Source: JAGNNV01 sp031412915 (GTDB taxonomy: Bacteria; Acidobacteriota; Vicinamibacteria; Fen-336; JAGNNV01). Taken from it: a stretch of 47,955 nt of DNA. Below, in pieces: positions 35,016 through 43,874 of the stretch. The stretch is taken from contig JANODX010000115.1 in assembly GCA_031412915.1 (NCBI GenBank), forward strand, positions 1-47,955, given 5' to 3'. The notes below the pieces were generated by a model, which was not told where the DNA came from, did not search any database, and saw nothing but the letters and a program-made list of their open reading frames with translations. Made by a program: the position numbers and the translations under genes. Within the stretch, counting starts at the first letter, position 1. Each line of letters begins with the position of its first letter.

Positions 35016-35732
35016 TTACTTCTTGTCTTTCTTGACGTCCTTTCCTGCAGCGGGGGCGGCTATGGCCACCTTGCCGGGAGCGACCTCACCCTCGAGGGGA
35101 GCCTTGCCCTTCTTCGCGACCTCGGGTTCGGCCGCCACGGTGGCCCCCTCCACCGCAACTGCCGCCACTTCCTCTTCGTGCTTCGTAACGACCTGGACCA
35201 CGAGAAGGTCACCGTCGGTTATGAGCTTGACCTTGGCGGGCATGGCCAGCGCGGACACTCGAACACCGCTGTTGATTTCGAGGCCGGAGATGTCCACCAC
35301 GAACTTCTTCGGGATGTCGAGGGGCAGGCAGGAGACCGTGATTTCGCGGGTCACGAACTCGAGAAGACCGCCGTGGGTCTTCACCCCGACGGGCACGCCC
35401 TTGAGTTCGATATGGACTCTGACCTGAATCGCCTTGTCGAGCGCCACTTCGTAGAAGTCGGCGTGGAGGAACTCGGGCCGCACCGGGTGGACCTGATATT
35501 CCTTGAGAATCACCTTGCGCTTCTGGCCGTCCAGTTCCAGGTCGACCAGAGTGTTTTCGGCGGCACCCGTCTTGAAGACGGCCGCGAGTTCGCGCGGGGA
35601 GACGCTGATGGAGACGCTCTCCGTCTGGGGCGCGTACACGACGGCGGGAATGCGGCCCCGGGCTCGGAGACGGCGGGCTTCATTCTTGCCGCGCTGGTTG
35701 CGGGCTTCGGCTGCGACAACAATATCTGACAT
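35016..35732 (-). CDS. rplY: 50S ribosomal protein L25, Ctc/TL5 type
   Basis: The chosen start gives 238 residues: an L25 N domain (about 1-90; 5S rRNA binding) with ARNQRGKNEARRLRARGRIP, and a TL5 C-terminal beta domain with EFLHADFYEV and IPKKFVVDISGLEINSGV. The final 50 residues are Lys/Ala/Glu-rich. It belongs to the longer general-stress Ctc type. ATG 35732 was chosen because the conserved part begins there; a GTG at 35762 is also in frame. It follows prs by 72 bp and precedes pth by 6 bp. Confidence 0.93.
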   Translation of the reverse strand: MSDIVVAAEARNQRGKNEARRLRARGRIPAVVYAPQTESVSISVSPRELAAVFKTGAAENTLVDLELDGQKRKVILKEYQVHPVRPEFLHADFYEVALDKAIQVRVHIELKGVPVGVKTHGGLLEFVTREITVSCLPLDIPKKFVVDISGLEINSGVRVSALAMPAKVKLITDGDLLVVQVVTKHEEEVAAVAVEGATVAAEPEVAKKGKAPLEGEVAPGKVAIAAPAAGKDVKKDKK

Positions 35733-35804
35733 TGGCTTCTGGTCTTCGATTCTGATGGACACCGCCCCGGAAACCGGCTCTTCTCAAGGGGTTCCGAGGC
35801 GGCA

Positions 35805-36752
35805 TCAAATGAAGAGGCTGGTAACGGACGCTTCTTCGTGAATATTCTGGATGGCCTTGCCCATCAACTCTCCGACGGGCAGAACAACAATCTTATCCGA
35901 TTTTCGCTCCGGCTTCTCTTCGATGGAGTCGGTCACGATCAACTGCGAGATCCGGCTGGCGTTGATGTTGCGGACCGCGTTCCCGGAGAGGACGGCATGG
36001 GAGGCGGAGGCGAGGATCTTTCCCGCCCCCGCGTGGAACAGGGCCTCGGCCACCTTGCACAGCGTCCCCCCCGTGTCCACGAGGTCGTCGACGATCAGGA
36101 CGGTCTTTCCGGAGACGTCGCCGATGACATTGTGGACCTCGGCCACGTTCGCGGTTTCACGCCGCTTGTCGACGATGGCGAGGGTGGCCCCGAGCCGTTT
36201 CGCGTAGGCGCGGGCGCGTTCGACCCCTCCCGCGTCGGGCGACACCACGCAAAGATCCTCGAGGGCCATCTGGGCCACGTGATCGATGATGACGGGAGCC
36301 GCAAAGAGGTGATCGACCGGCACATCGAAGAAACCCTGGATCTGAGAAGCGTGAAGGTCCATGGTGAGGACCCGGTTGCAGCCCGCGGTGGTGATGAGGT
36401 TCGCCACGAGCTTCGCGGAGATGGGCACGCGCGGCCGGTCCTTGCGGTCCTGCCGGGCGTAGCCATAGTAGGGAATGACCGCGGTGATTCGGGCGGCGCT
36501 GGCGCGCCGGAAAGCGTCGATCATGATGAGCAATTCCATCAGGTGCTCGTTCACGGGCGTCGACGTCGACTGCAGAACGAAGACATCCCGGCCGCGGACG
36601 TTCTCTTCGATCTGGAACCAGACCTCGCCGTCGAGAAAGCGCGAGAGATGAACTTTTCCAAGAGGCACGTTCAGATAGCGGGAGACCGATTCACCTAAGG
36701 ACCGGTTGGCGTTCCCAGTGAAGATCTTGATGTCGTGAGGAGGTCGAACCAT
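35805..36752 (-). CDS. prs: ribose-phosphate pyrophosphokinase
   Basis: The 315-residue enzyme makes PRPP from ribose 5-phosphate and ATP. It shows IKIFTGNANRSLGESVSRYL, the flexible loop region with RQDRKDRPRVPISAKLVANL, DLHASQIQGFFDVPVDHL, and the PRPP-binding VLIVDDLVDTGGTL. The length is standard for bacterial class I Prs. The start at ATG 36752 fits the family; upstream codons run into the tRNA gene. It follows tRNA-Gln by 63 bp in the minus-strand block. Confidence 0.95.
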   Translation of the reverse strand: MVRPPHDIKIFTGNANRSLGESVSRYLNVPLGKVHLSRFLDGEVWFQIEENVRGRDVFVLQSTSTPVNEHLMELLIMIDAFRRASAARITAVIPYYGYARQDRKDRPRVPISAKLVANLITTAGCNRVLTMDLHASQIQGFFDVPVDHLFAAPVIIDHVAQMALEDLCVVSPDAGGVERARAYAKRLGATLAIVDKRRETANVAEVHNVIGDVSGKTVLIVDDLVDTGGTLCKVAEALFHAGAGKILASASHAVLSGNAVRNINASRISQLIVTDSIEEKPERKSDKIVVLPVGELMGKAIQNIHEEASVTSLFI

Positions 36753-36815
36753 GGCGACTGTGTCCTGTTCTGAGGACCCTTCTTCAATCAAAGGGGAAAA
36801 CGGGTGAGGTCTCTT

Positions 36816-36890
36816 GGCTGGGGCGGAAGGATTCGAACCTTCGGATGCGGGATTCAAAGTCCCGAGCCTTACCGCTTGGCGACGCCCCAG
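36816..36890 (-). tRNA. tRNA-Gln (anticodon TTG)
   Basis: The minus strand folds into a 75-nt cloverleaf including an encoded CCA end. The acceptor stem TGGGGCG pairs with CGCCCCA and is followed by G and CCA. The anticodon arm is CGGGA-CTTTGAA-TCCCG, giving anticodon TTG, which reads the Gln codons CAA/CAG. The T arm has GGTTCGAATCC. It lies between ispE and prs, a placement seen in several deep-branching phyla. Confidence 0.95.
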
Positions 36891-36929
36891 TGGCGAAGAG
36901 AACGAGAGGGCGGAAGCTTAGCGAAGAAG

Positions 36930-37889
36930 TCAGGCAGACGCTTCGCGCCCGCGGCGGCCCAACCTGACGGGAGGCGGTATCTCGAACCGCCTCTCATACG
37001 ATTCGTTCGAAACGAAGGAGCAGTGCACGCTCCGAAGGCCGAGGGCCTGAAGGGCAGCGGCGGCGCTCTTCGCCGACCCTCTCTCATCGAACAGGAGGAA
37101 GAAGGAGGAACCGCTTCCGGACATCGTGGCCAGACTCGCTCCCGCCGAACGGGCCACCAGGCGCACCCGTCGACGGAGAGCCGCGAGGGGAGGGCTTTCA
37201 GCCACCGCCGACCGTTCCAGGTCGTTGCGAAGCGTCCTGAACCGTGCGGTCTTGCCGTCGAAACCGCCCTTCTCGATCCGGCGGAGAAGTCTTTCGATCC
37301 CCGAGGGGGCTTGTGAAATCGATTCAGCGGTCTCGAATCGCCGGAAAACCGCGGCGGTCGAAACGGCGGTGGGGCCGGGCACGAGCAGAACCGCCCCGGC
37401 CAAGCGGATGTTCAGCGGGAACACCTCATCTCCGCGGCCCAGACCGAGAGCCAGGCCGCCGTGAAGGAAGTAGGGCACGTCGGCTCCAAGAGTCTTCGCC
37501 ACGCTCAGCAAGCCGCTTTGACTGAGGCCCAGCCCCCACAAGAGGTCGAGGGCCCGCAGGACCGTGGCGGCGTTGCTGCTGCCCCCTCCAAGACCTCCGC
37601 CGACCGCGATGCGCTTCCGCACCCTGATCGAGACCCCGGTTGCTTTCGGGCCCGCGAGATCCTGCATCGAGACTGCGGCCCGATGGGCGAGGTTCGTCTC
37701 GTCGTTCGGCACGCCGGCATGATCGGAGAAAACATGGACTCCGGCTCGCGTTTTCGCGATCTCCACGACGTCGTGGAGACTCAAGGTCGCGAAGAGCGTT
37801 CTCAACTGGTGATAGCCGTTCGGCAGTCTTCCGATCACCTCGAGGCCGAGATTGATCTTGGCGAAAGACCTGAAGCGCCTCGGTCTCAC
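36930..37889 (-). CDS. ispE: 4-diphosphocytidyl-2-C-methyl-D-erythritol kinase
   Basis: This 319-residue GHMP kinase phosphorylates CDP-ME in the methylerythritol route to isoprenoids. It opens with SFAKINLGLEVIGRLPNGYHQL, has the ATP loop VGGGLGGGSSNAATVLRAL, and ends with the third GHMP motif MSGSGSSFFLLF. The start is GTG 37889, which overlaps the stop of the upstream lipoprotein gene as GTGA. A longer open frame upstream overlaps that gene and is spurious. The C-terminal 25 residues are basic. Confidence 0.93.
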   Translation of the reverse strand: MRPRRFRSFAKINLGLEVIGRLPNGYHQLRTLFATLSLHDVVEIAKTRAGVHVFSDHAGVPNDETNLAHRAAVSMQDLAGPKATGVSIRVRKRIAVGGGLGGGSSNAATVLRALDLLWGLGLSQSGLLSVAKTLGADVPYFLHGGLALGLGRGDEVFPLNIRLAGAVLLVPGPTAVSTAAVFRRFETAESISQAPSGIERLLRRIEKGGFDGKTARFRTLRNDLERSAVAESPPLAALRRRVRLVARSAGASLATMSGSGSSFFLLFDERGSAKSAAAALQALGLRSVHCSFVSNESYERRFEIPPPVRLGRRGREASA

Positions 37890-38494
37890 CGTCTGAGCCC
37901 CAATCGGTCGCTCATCTCCCTGAGGGTCAAGGAGCGGCCCCGGGGTGAGCCGAACTCGAAGGCACGAGCCGGGGGAGGCGCAATCTCCGGGTCTTCGAAG
38001 GTCAAGGAGAGTTTGCTGCCTCTTGATGCGCGCAGGATCACCTGGGCGGGAAGGTCGCGGTCGAACCGCCACGTCGCCTCCATGGTCTGTGGCGGTGTTC
38101 CCAGCAAGGCGCCGGCCAGATCCTGGGGCTCGAGGTCGATTCCAAAAAGGTCGTTCATGGTGTCGTGGGTCGCCGGTCCCTCGAACATCGCGTCCTCGCC
38201 CGGGAGGTCGGCCCGCAGAGACCCGTCCCTGGTGACCAGGAGAAAACGGAGTCCGGTTCCCTCCGGAATCTCGATGCGTAGCGAGGCGGGCCGGGCCACT
38301 CCGAAGACGACGCGCGCCGAAAATCTGCCCCGGGGGCCGGAGAGGGTCATGCGGCCCGAAGCGGAAAGCCCGCTTGCCCGCTGCAATACCGCGATCTCGT
38401 TCGGTGCTGCGATATGGCCTCGGGCCGCGCAGCCACCCAGGGACGACCCCAGCAGAAGGATCGCGGCCCTGCGAACGACCGAGCCAGCCCTCAA
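37886..38494 (-). CDS. LolB/DUF4292-like lipoprotein
   Basis: The 202-residue protein has a lipoprotein signal ending in LGGCA (Cys22). A beta-rich half-barrel follows, with GLSASGRMTLSG, ARPASLRIEIPEGTGL and the NDLFGIDLEPQDLAGALLG stretch typical of LolB/DUF4292 proteins. LolB receives lipoproteins from LolA at the outer membrane; whether this one does so is uncertain. LolB commonly neighbours ispE and prs, as here, which supports the call. The start is a TTG overlapping the TPR gene stop as TTGA. Confidence 0.75.
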   Translation of the reverse strand: MRAGSVVRRAAILLLGSSLGGCAARGHIAAPNEIAVLQRASGLSASGRMTLSGPRGRFSARVVFGVARPASLRIEIPEGTGLRFLLVTRDGSLRADLPGEDAMFEGPATHDTMNDLFGIDLEPQDLAGALLGTPPQTMEATWRFDRDLPAQVILRASRGSKLSLTFEDPEIAPPPARAFEFGSPRGRSLTLREMSDRLGLRR

Positions 38495-40431
38495 GGTCTT
38501 TTTTGGGCGGCCTGCGACAACGCCCGAATCTTCTCGTTCACCAGGGTGCGATCGAGATCTCCGTCTTCGTCCTCTCCGAGGAGGGAGAGGCGCAGATACT
38601 TGAGGGCCTCCGCCTGGTCGCCCTTGGCGGCGAGGATCAAGCCGAGATGGGCGAGCACCACCGCGTTCTTCTCCTGGGATTGGATGGCCTTGCGCACGGC
38701 AGTTTCGGCCTCACCGTTCCGGCCCAATCGATGAAGCGCCCAGGCCAGGCTGTCAAGATACGAGCCGTTGTCCGGATCGGCCGCGAGCGCTCGCTGGATG
38801 AAAGCCAGGGCTTCGTCGACCCTGACATTTCGATCAGCGTTCATATAGCCGAGATAGTTGAGGGTGATGGCGGAGTCGGGCGCCACCGCGAGAGCCTTTC
38901 TAAAGACCGCTTCCGCCTCGTCGAACTTCTTCTGACGTTCGAGAACGGAGGCGAGGCCGAAGAGGCCGCGCACATTCTTGGGGTCGCTAAGGGCGACGCG
39001 AGCAAACAGCTCGCGCGCGCGTTCCAGGTCTTTTCCTCGCTGATGAAACTCCGCAGCGGCCAGGGTGTCGTTGGGCTCGTCTTTGCCGGCCGCGACCGCC
39101 GCCTCGACGATGGCTACCGCCTCCTTCTTGTTCCCGGCACCTCTGAGCGCGTACGCCTCGAGGAAGACCAGGCCGGTTTCGTCCTTGAAGGCGGGCTCCG
39201 CCCTGGCCGCCCGCGCCTCCTTGAGGGCCCGGTCGAAATCCCCGGCCGAGATGAGGGCGTCAATGCGATAAGTCACGAGAGAGCGGTCGGGCTCCTGGCT
39301 CGCACTCGCCGCTTCGCCGAAGGCCTCGGCCGCCTCCTTGAACTGACCGAGCCTCTGGCGCACCATTCCTGTATGGGCCCAGAAGACACGGTTGTTTCGG
39401 GCGATGCTGTCCGCGTCCTCGCCCGTGGTGTTTCGGCGGATCAGCGCGTTGAGCTTCCCGAGGGCATCATCGAGCGAGCCCTTCTGTTCCAGGAGGGTCA
39501 CCACGAGGAAAGCCGCCTTGAGATCCTTGGGGTCGGACGCCGCGAGGCTCGACGCGATCTCCAAGGATGCGTCAAGAAGGCGCAGCTCTTTCAGTGCTCG
39601 AGCCTTGAGGTCGAGGGCGAACCGGTTGCTCGCGTCCTGCCTGAGCATCTCCTCGGAGATCGCCAAAGCCTCCCTGCCCCGGCGCGCCTCGAGCAGGAGT
39701 TCGCCGATCTTGAGCCGGGTCAAGAGGTCCTTGCTGTCGATCTTGGCCGCCGCTTCGTAGTGTCTAAGCGCCTCCTCGGGCTTGCCCGTTTGTTGCTTGA
39801 GGTCGCCGAGGAGCTGGAGGAGGTGGGCGTTTTGCGGATCGGCTTGGATCGCCGTCTCAAGGGCCTGGACGGCGCCTGGGGCGTCGCCCGTGGCCATGGA
39901 CAACGAGGCCACCTGCACGAACGCGTCCACGTCGCGGGGATCCGCTACCGACAGCCGCTTCCAGCTGGAGAGCGCTCCTTTGGCGTCGCGCAGCGCGGAA
40001 TAGAGCCGGGTCAGGTCACGCAGGGGAGTTGGGTCGTTTGGATCAAGGCTCACGGCCGTCTCGTATTCGCGCACGGCGAGGCGCAGTTCGCTCTCGCCGC
40101 CCCCGGACTGACCGTAGAACTGATGAACCTGACCCGCAAGACTACGCAGGTCGGCGCGGTTGGGCGCTATCCTGATGGCTTGGTCGACCGCGGCCACGGC
40201 CAGGCCGAAGCGTCCCGCGTCCATCTGGATCTTGGCGATCTCGGCCTGGGCTTCCGCCGCCTGTGGATCTGCTTTGAGCGCCTTCTGCAGGACTTTGAGG
40301 GCGTCATCCGCCTTCCCTGCCTCGCGAAGGGACAGCGCTTCCAGGAACAGGCCGTAGGCGGCGGACTGACTTGAGGCCCCCCCACCCGATTGCGTCAGAA
40401 GAGCCAGCACCAGCAGAGGAAGGGGCGTCAT
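38491..40431 (-). CDS. TPR-repeat protein
   Basis: The 646-residue product starts with a signal-like hydrophobic stretch (MTPLPLLVLALLTQSGGG) and then consists almost wholly of tetratricopeptide repeats, about 14 or more. Good examples are AEAQAEIAKIQMDAGRFGLA, LLQLLGDLKQQTGKPEEALR and LAWALHRLGRNGEAETAVRK. It is probably a periplasmic or outer-membrane scaffold. Its coupling to a LolB-like lipoprotein gene suggests envelope assembly. The ATG at 40431 gives the signal sequence; the longer open frame upstream is unsupported. Confidence 0.82.
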   Translation of the reverse strand: MTPLPLLVLALLTQSGGGASSQSAAYGLFLEALSLREAGKADDALKVLQKALKADPQAAEAQAEIAKIQMDAGRFGLAVAAVDQAIRIAPNRADLRSLAGQVHQFYGQSGGGESELRLAVREYETAVSLDPNDPTPLRDLTRLYSALRDAKGALSSWKRLSVADPRDVDAFVQVASLSMATGDAPGAVQALETAIQADPQNAHLLQLLGDLKQQTGKPEEALRHYEAAAKIDSKDLLTRLKIGELLLEARRGREALAISEEMLRQDASNRFALDLKARALKELRLLDASLEIASSLAASDPKDLKAAFLVVTLLEQKGSLDDALGKLNALIRRNTTGEDADSIARNNRVFWAHTGMVRQRLGQFKEAAEAFGEAASASQEPDRSLVTYRIDALISAGDFDRALKEARAARAEPAFKDETGLVFLEAYALRGAGNKKEAVAIVEAAVAAGKDEPNDTLAAAEFHQRGKDLERARELFARVALSDPKNVRGLFGLASVLERQKKFDEAEAVFRKALAVAPDSAITLNYLGYMNADRNVRVDEALAFIQRALAADPDNGSYLDSLAWALHRLGRNGEAETAVRKAIQSQEKNAVVLAHLGLILAAKGDQAEALKYLRLSLLGEDEDGDLDRTLVNEKIRALSQAAQKRP

Positions 40432-40529
40432 CGTCCGTGATTGTGACACGCACCAGATGCTTTCAAGAAGAACGGCTGATGAGGTTTGAGGAGGGTCGAG
40501 CCCTGCCTCAAACCCCATTCGGCTTCCGG

Positions 40530-40826
40530 CTAGGCCGCGGTGCGGTCCCGAAGCCGATGCTGCTCGCAGATCGCGGCTTTCAATCGGCGGACGGCATCGC
40601 CGCCGCCGTCGCCGGCCCGGAGGAGGTCGAAGAACTTTCGTCCGCCCTGATCTCCAAAGGGGCGGGAGGGCAGGGTGACCCCTGGTTCGCCAGTTTCGTT
40701 CCGCCACAGACTGAAGCCCACGAGCTTCAGGCCGGCGAGGAGTCCGTCCTCCGCCTCAAACACGATCTCGGCCTCGGCGATCAGATGCCTCGGGCCATTT
40801 TCCCGGCTATTGAAATCGATACGCAT
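40530..40826 (-). CDS. small SpoVG-like protein, function unknown
   Basis: The 98-residue product begins MRIDFNSRENGPRHLIAEAE and has LAGLKLVGFSLWRN, VTLPSRPFGDQGGRKFFDLLR and a C-terminal helix. The strand-strand-PSR-helix layout recalls SpoVG, a small nucleic-acid-binding protein (which has a MPSR-type motif), but the match is weak. The ATG has GGAG 8 bases upstream, a strong ribosome-binding site. It lies 98 bp upstream of the TPR gene on the same strand and is divergent from the LptC/LptA-like gene. Confidence 0.6.
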   Translation of the reverse strand: MRIDFNSRENGPRHLIAEAEIVFEAEDGLLAGLKLVGFSLWRNETGEPGVTLPSRPFGDQGGRKFFDLLRAGDGGGDAVRRLKAAICEQHRLRDRTAA

Positions 40827-41014
40827 GTTTCTTTCTCCACTTATGGTTGATGTTTTGCAGCCTTGTCCAGGCGTCACAACGGCACCTGAGTCGGCGTGGA
40901 CCGGCCCGGATGCCTGGGAGAGAAACAGTCTGGCGATGGGCGTCCCGGTTTCGGGGACGTTCGCGACGCTACGTCGATCCGGGTCGGGATCGGGTCCATG
41001 AGCTCATGGAAAAC

Positions 41015-41044
41015 TTGCCCTGGATCGATCTGTCGGTCTATAAG
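41015..41044 (+). promoter_or_regulatory. possible promoter upstream of the lpt-rpoN-hprK operon
   Basis: TTGCCC (41015-41020) and TATAAG (41039-41044) are 18 bp apart, a plausible sigma-70 pair. The ATG of the first gene is at 41053, so transcription from here would yield an almost leaderless message. The remaining 226-bp divergent gap (40827-41052) shows no other feature that I recognise. Confidence 0.35.
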
Positions 41045-41052
41045 AATGACGG

Positions 41053-43119
41053 ATGCAAGAGTCGTTCCAGGAAAAGCGTCGGGCGAGCGCCCTCCACTCG
41101 CGCCCCAAGTGGGTGCCGCGAACCCTCGCCCTGATTGTCGTTACCGGCGTCGTCGCGGCCGTCCTCTTCTCGCTGCGAAGACCGCATGCGCCCTCCGGGC
41201 AGGCCCAGCCGTCCCTTTCTCCTGGACCTCCCCAATTGGAGGCGGCCCAGACGCCATCGGGTTACGCCCCGCCCGATCCCCGGGCCGACAAGCTCGAGGC
41301 CCTCGTCTTCGAGTCGTTCAGCGCATCAGGCAAGAAAGGGCTGGAACTCCAAGCCGGCGGTTCCTCCGGGCGGGAGACCGAACGGCGCTTTCTCGACACG
41401 GTCAAGGCCCGAATCCCGTTTGTGTCGCAGGGCCGGTCGGCCACTGTCGAAATCGTGGCCGATCACGCGCAGCATGTCGCCAGTCGTCCCTCGGCGCTGT
41501 TTCAGGGCCACGTGAAGATGACGACCGACGACGGGCTCGTCCTCTTGACCGACGAGCTCTTCTACGATGGCTACGATGGTCGCGCCCAAAGCGAGCGCCT
41601 TGTGACCTTCACTCGAAAAGACGTTTCCGGAGAGGCCAAGGGCATGCTCTACGAGGCGTGGAGCGACTCGATCACCTTCTTCCAGGACGTGAAGATCCGA
41701 CTGAGGGACCGGGACGATCCGCCCGCGGACATCGACGCGGATTCCGCGTGCCTTTCCCGTGAACGGAACGCCCTTTTTCTCGAGGGTCATGTACGGGTCA
41801 GCCAGGGGGCGAACCGCGCGCAGTCCGGGTCCCTGGAACTCTACTTTGGCGAAGACAAGGCCATCTATCGGGCGCTCTTTCGGGATGGCTTCGAACTGGT
41901 GGCTCAAGGGGACACCGCCGCCCTCGGTTTTTCCTTCCCGCGAGCGAGCGGGCGCAGGACGATCCGGGGGCGCCGGCTCGAGATGACCTTTGGGGAGGGC
42001 CGAGCGCTCGAAGAAGTGTCGGCCGGGCCCGACGCGGTGATGATCGTAGAGCCCGGGCCCGACGATCCGCCGGAGCGCCGGGAAATGCGAGCCGACGCCT
42101 TGATCTTCAAGTTTGCCCCGAACGGGAAGTTGCGGCAGTACCTGGGCAATTTCGGAACGAGCGTGCGCTTTGTTCCCCTCGACCCCGGCACGGTCGATCT
42201 CAGGTCCATCTCCGCCACCTACTTCTTCGCCAATCTGGACCCCGAAACGGGCGAGGCGGAGACCATCGTGTTCAACGAGCACGTAGTGTTCGAGAGGAAG
42301 AACCAGCGAGGCCTTGGGGCCAAGGCTGAATTCAGCGAAAAGACCGCGCGCCTGACCGTTTCCGGGGGGGCGGCCATCGAAGACTCGGCCGCGCGAGTGT
42401 CCCTTCTCTCTTCCATCATCGACCTGGACACCCGGAGTGGCTCCTTTAGTGCGCGGGGCGGCGTGCGCCATACGCAGAAGGGCGGCATCCCCGGCTCTCC
42501 TTTTGGGACGGCCGGTTCAGATCTTCTGGCGACCAGCCGCCAGGTTGTCTACGATGCCCAAAAGAAGTCGACCCGGTATCGGGAACGTGTGGTTCTCAGG
42601 GCAGGCGAGGATGAACTCCGCGCCTCGACCATCGAGACCGTGGAAACGCCGCAGGGCCCAAGAATCACCGCCGACGCCGACGTCGAGATCGTGATCGCGG
42701 GCGGAGGCCCTGGGGCAGGTCTTTCCGCCCATGCGGCGAAGATGACCTACCTGCCTCAGGATCGAAAGTTCGATTTCAAAGGCTCGGCCGCCGTCCGCCA
42801 GCAGGACTTCGAAACGAAGGCGCCCGAGATCCACGTGGCGCTTGGAACTCCGGGGACGTTCGAGGTTCGCAGTCTCGAGGCTCAAGGGGGGCTGGTCACG
42901 GTCAAGGCGAAGGACCGAAACGCTGAAGGCACTCACCTCTTCTACACCCCGAAGGATGGTCGGGTGGTGATGTCGGGAGCCCCCGTCAAACTCGAGGACC
43001 AGGGCCGACGGCTTCAGGGCAAATCGGTGACCTTCCTGACCTCCGGCGATCAGGTCGAGCTGGTGGGAGAAGAAGGACGCACCGAGACCGTGCTGCAAAG
43101 GAAGATCAAGAAACCGTGA
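41053..43119 (+). CDS. LptC/LptA-like (OstA domain) lipopolysaccharide-transport protein
   Basis: The 688-residue protein has one N-terminal membrane helix (about 24-42), a Pro-rich stretch and then repeated beta-jellyroll units of the OstA/LptC type. The start (ADKLEALVFESFSASGKKGLEL) looks like LptC. Several later blocks (for example ADHAQHVASRPSALFQGHVKM and GAKAEFSEKTARLTVSGGAAI) look like LptA, and the end reads VELVGEEGRTETVLQRK as LptA does. It is more than three times the length of either and probably bridges the periplasm. The stop overlaps lptB as GTGA, supporting the LPS export role. Confidence 0.82.
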   Translation: MQESFQEKRRASALHSRPKWVPRTLALIVVTGVVAAVLFSLRRPHAPSGQAQPSLSPGPPQLEAAQTPSGYAPPDPRADKLEALVFESFSASGKKGLELQAGGSSGRETERRFLDTVKARIPFVSQGRSATVEIVADHAQHVASRPSALFQGHVKMTTDDGLVLLTDELFYDGYDGRAQSERLVTFTRKDVSGEAKGMLYEAWSDSITFFQDVKIRLRDRDDPPADIDADSACLSRERNALFLEGHVRVSQGANRAQSGSLELYFGEDKAIYRALFRDGFELVAQGDTAALGFSFPRASGRRTIRGRRLEMTFGEGRALEEVSAGPDAVMIVEPGPDDPPERREMRADALIFKFAPNGKLRQYLGNFGTSVRFVPLDPGTVDLRSISATYFFANLDPETGEAETIVFNEHVVFERKNQRGLGAKAEFSEKTARLTVSGGAAIEDSAARVSLLSSIIDLDTRSGSFSARGGVRHTQKGGIPGSPFGTAGSDLLATSRQVVYDAQKKSTRYRERVVLRAGEDELRASTIETVETPQGPRITADADVEIVIAGGGPGAGLSAHAAKMTYLPQDRKFDFKGSAAVRQQDFETKAPEIHVALGTPGTFEVRSLEAQGGLVTVKAKDRNAEGTHLFYTPKDGRVVMSGAPVKLEDQGRRLQGKSVTFLTSGDQVELVGEEGRTETVLQRKIKKP

Positions 43120-43871
43120 GCGCCCCTCAAGTTCTGCTGCGCGGAGAAGGCCTCACCAAGGCGTACGGCTCGCGCGTGGTGGTCAAGGACGTGCATCTCC
43201 AGATCTCGACCGGCGAGGTGGTGGGTCTGCTCGGTCCGAATGGAGCCGGCAAGACCACGACCTTCCACATGGTGGTGGGTCTGACCAAGCCTCGCTCCGG
43301 GTCCGTGTTCCTCGGCCGGGATGACATCACGCGTTTGCCCATGTACCTCAGAGCCCGCGCGGGGATCGGATACTTGCCCCAGGAAACCAGCGTTTTCCGA
43401 AAGCTGACCACCGAGGAGAACGTGCTGGCGGTTCTCGAGACCCTGGGCTATTCCCTTCGGGAGCAAAAGGGGCGCGCTGCCGAGTTGCTTCATGAACTCG
43501 GCATTTCGGGCCTGGCTCATCAGCGAGCGGACACGCTCTCGGGCGGGGAATGCCGTCGCCTCGAGATCTGCCGGGCCCTGGCCGCCTCGCCCCTCTTCAT
43601 TCTGCTCGATGAGCCTTTCGCGGGCATCGATCCCATTGCCGTGGCGGATATTCAGAGGATCATCGCCTACCTCAAGAAGCGCGGCCTGGGCATTCTGATC
43701 ACCGATCACAACGTGCGCGAAACCCTGCGTATCACCGATCGGGCCTACATCATTCGCGAGGGCGAGGTCTTCCGGGCGGGCACGCCGAGAGTCCTCGCTC
43801 ACGATCCCGAGGTGCGGCGGGTCTACCTGGGCGACGATTTCGACCTCATGCTCCCGGAGCTCCAGGCCTAA
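43116..43871 (+). CDS. lptB: LPS export ABC transporter ATPase LptB
   Basis: The 251-residue ATPase has Walker A GPNGAGKTT (40-48), IGYLPQETSVFRKLT (Q loop region), Walker B FILLDEPFAGIDPIA and the H loop in LITDHNVRETL. These match LptB, which powers LPS extraction with LptF/LptG (not in the window). The ABC signature reads LSGGECRR rather than the common LSGGERRR. The start is GTG, coupled to the preceding gene. It lies directly before rpoN, as in many diderms. Confidence 0.94.
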   Translation: MSAPQVLLRGEGLTKAYGSRVVVKDVHLQISTGEVVGLLGPNGAGKTTTFHMVVGLTKPRSGSVFLGRDDITRLPMYLRARAGIGYLPQETSVFRKLTTEENVLAVLETLGYSLREQKGRAAELLHELGISGLAHQRADTLSGGECRRLEICRALAASPLFILLDEPFAGIDPIAVADIQRIIAYLKKRGLGILITDHNVRETLRITDRAYIIREGEVFRAGTPRVLAHDPEVRRVYLGDDFDLMLPELQA

Positions 43872-43874
43872 GCC

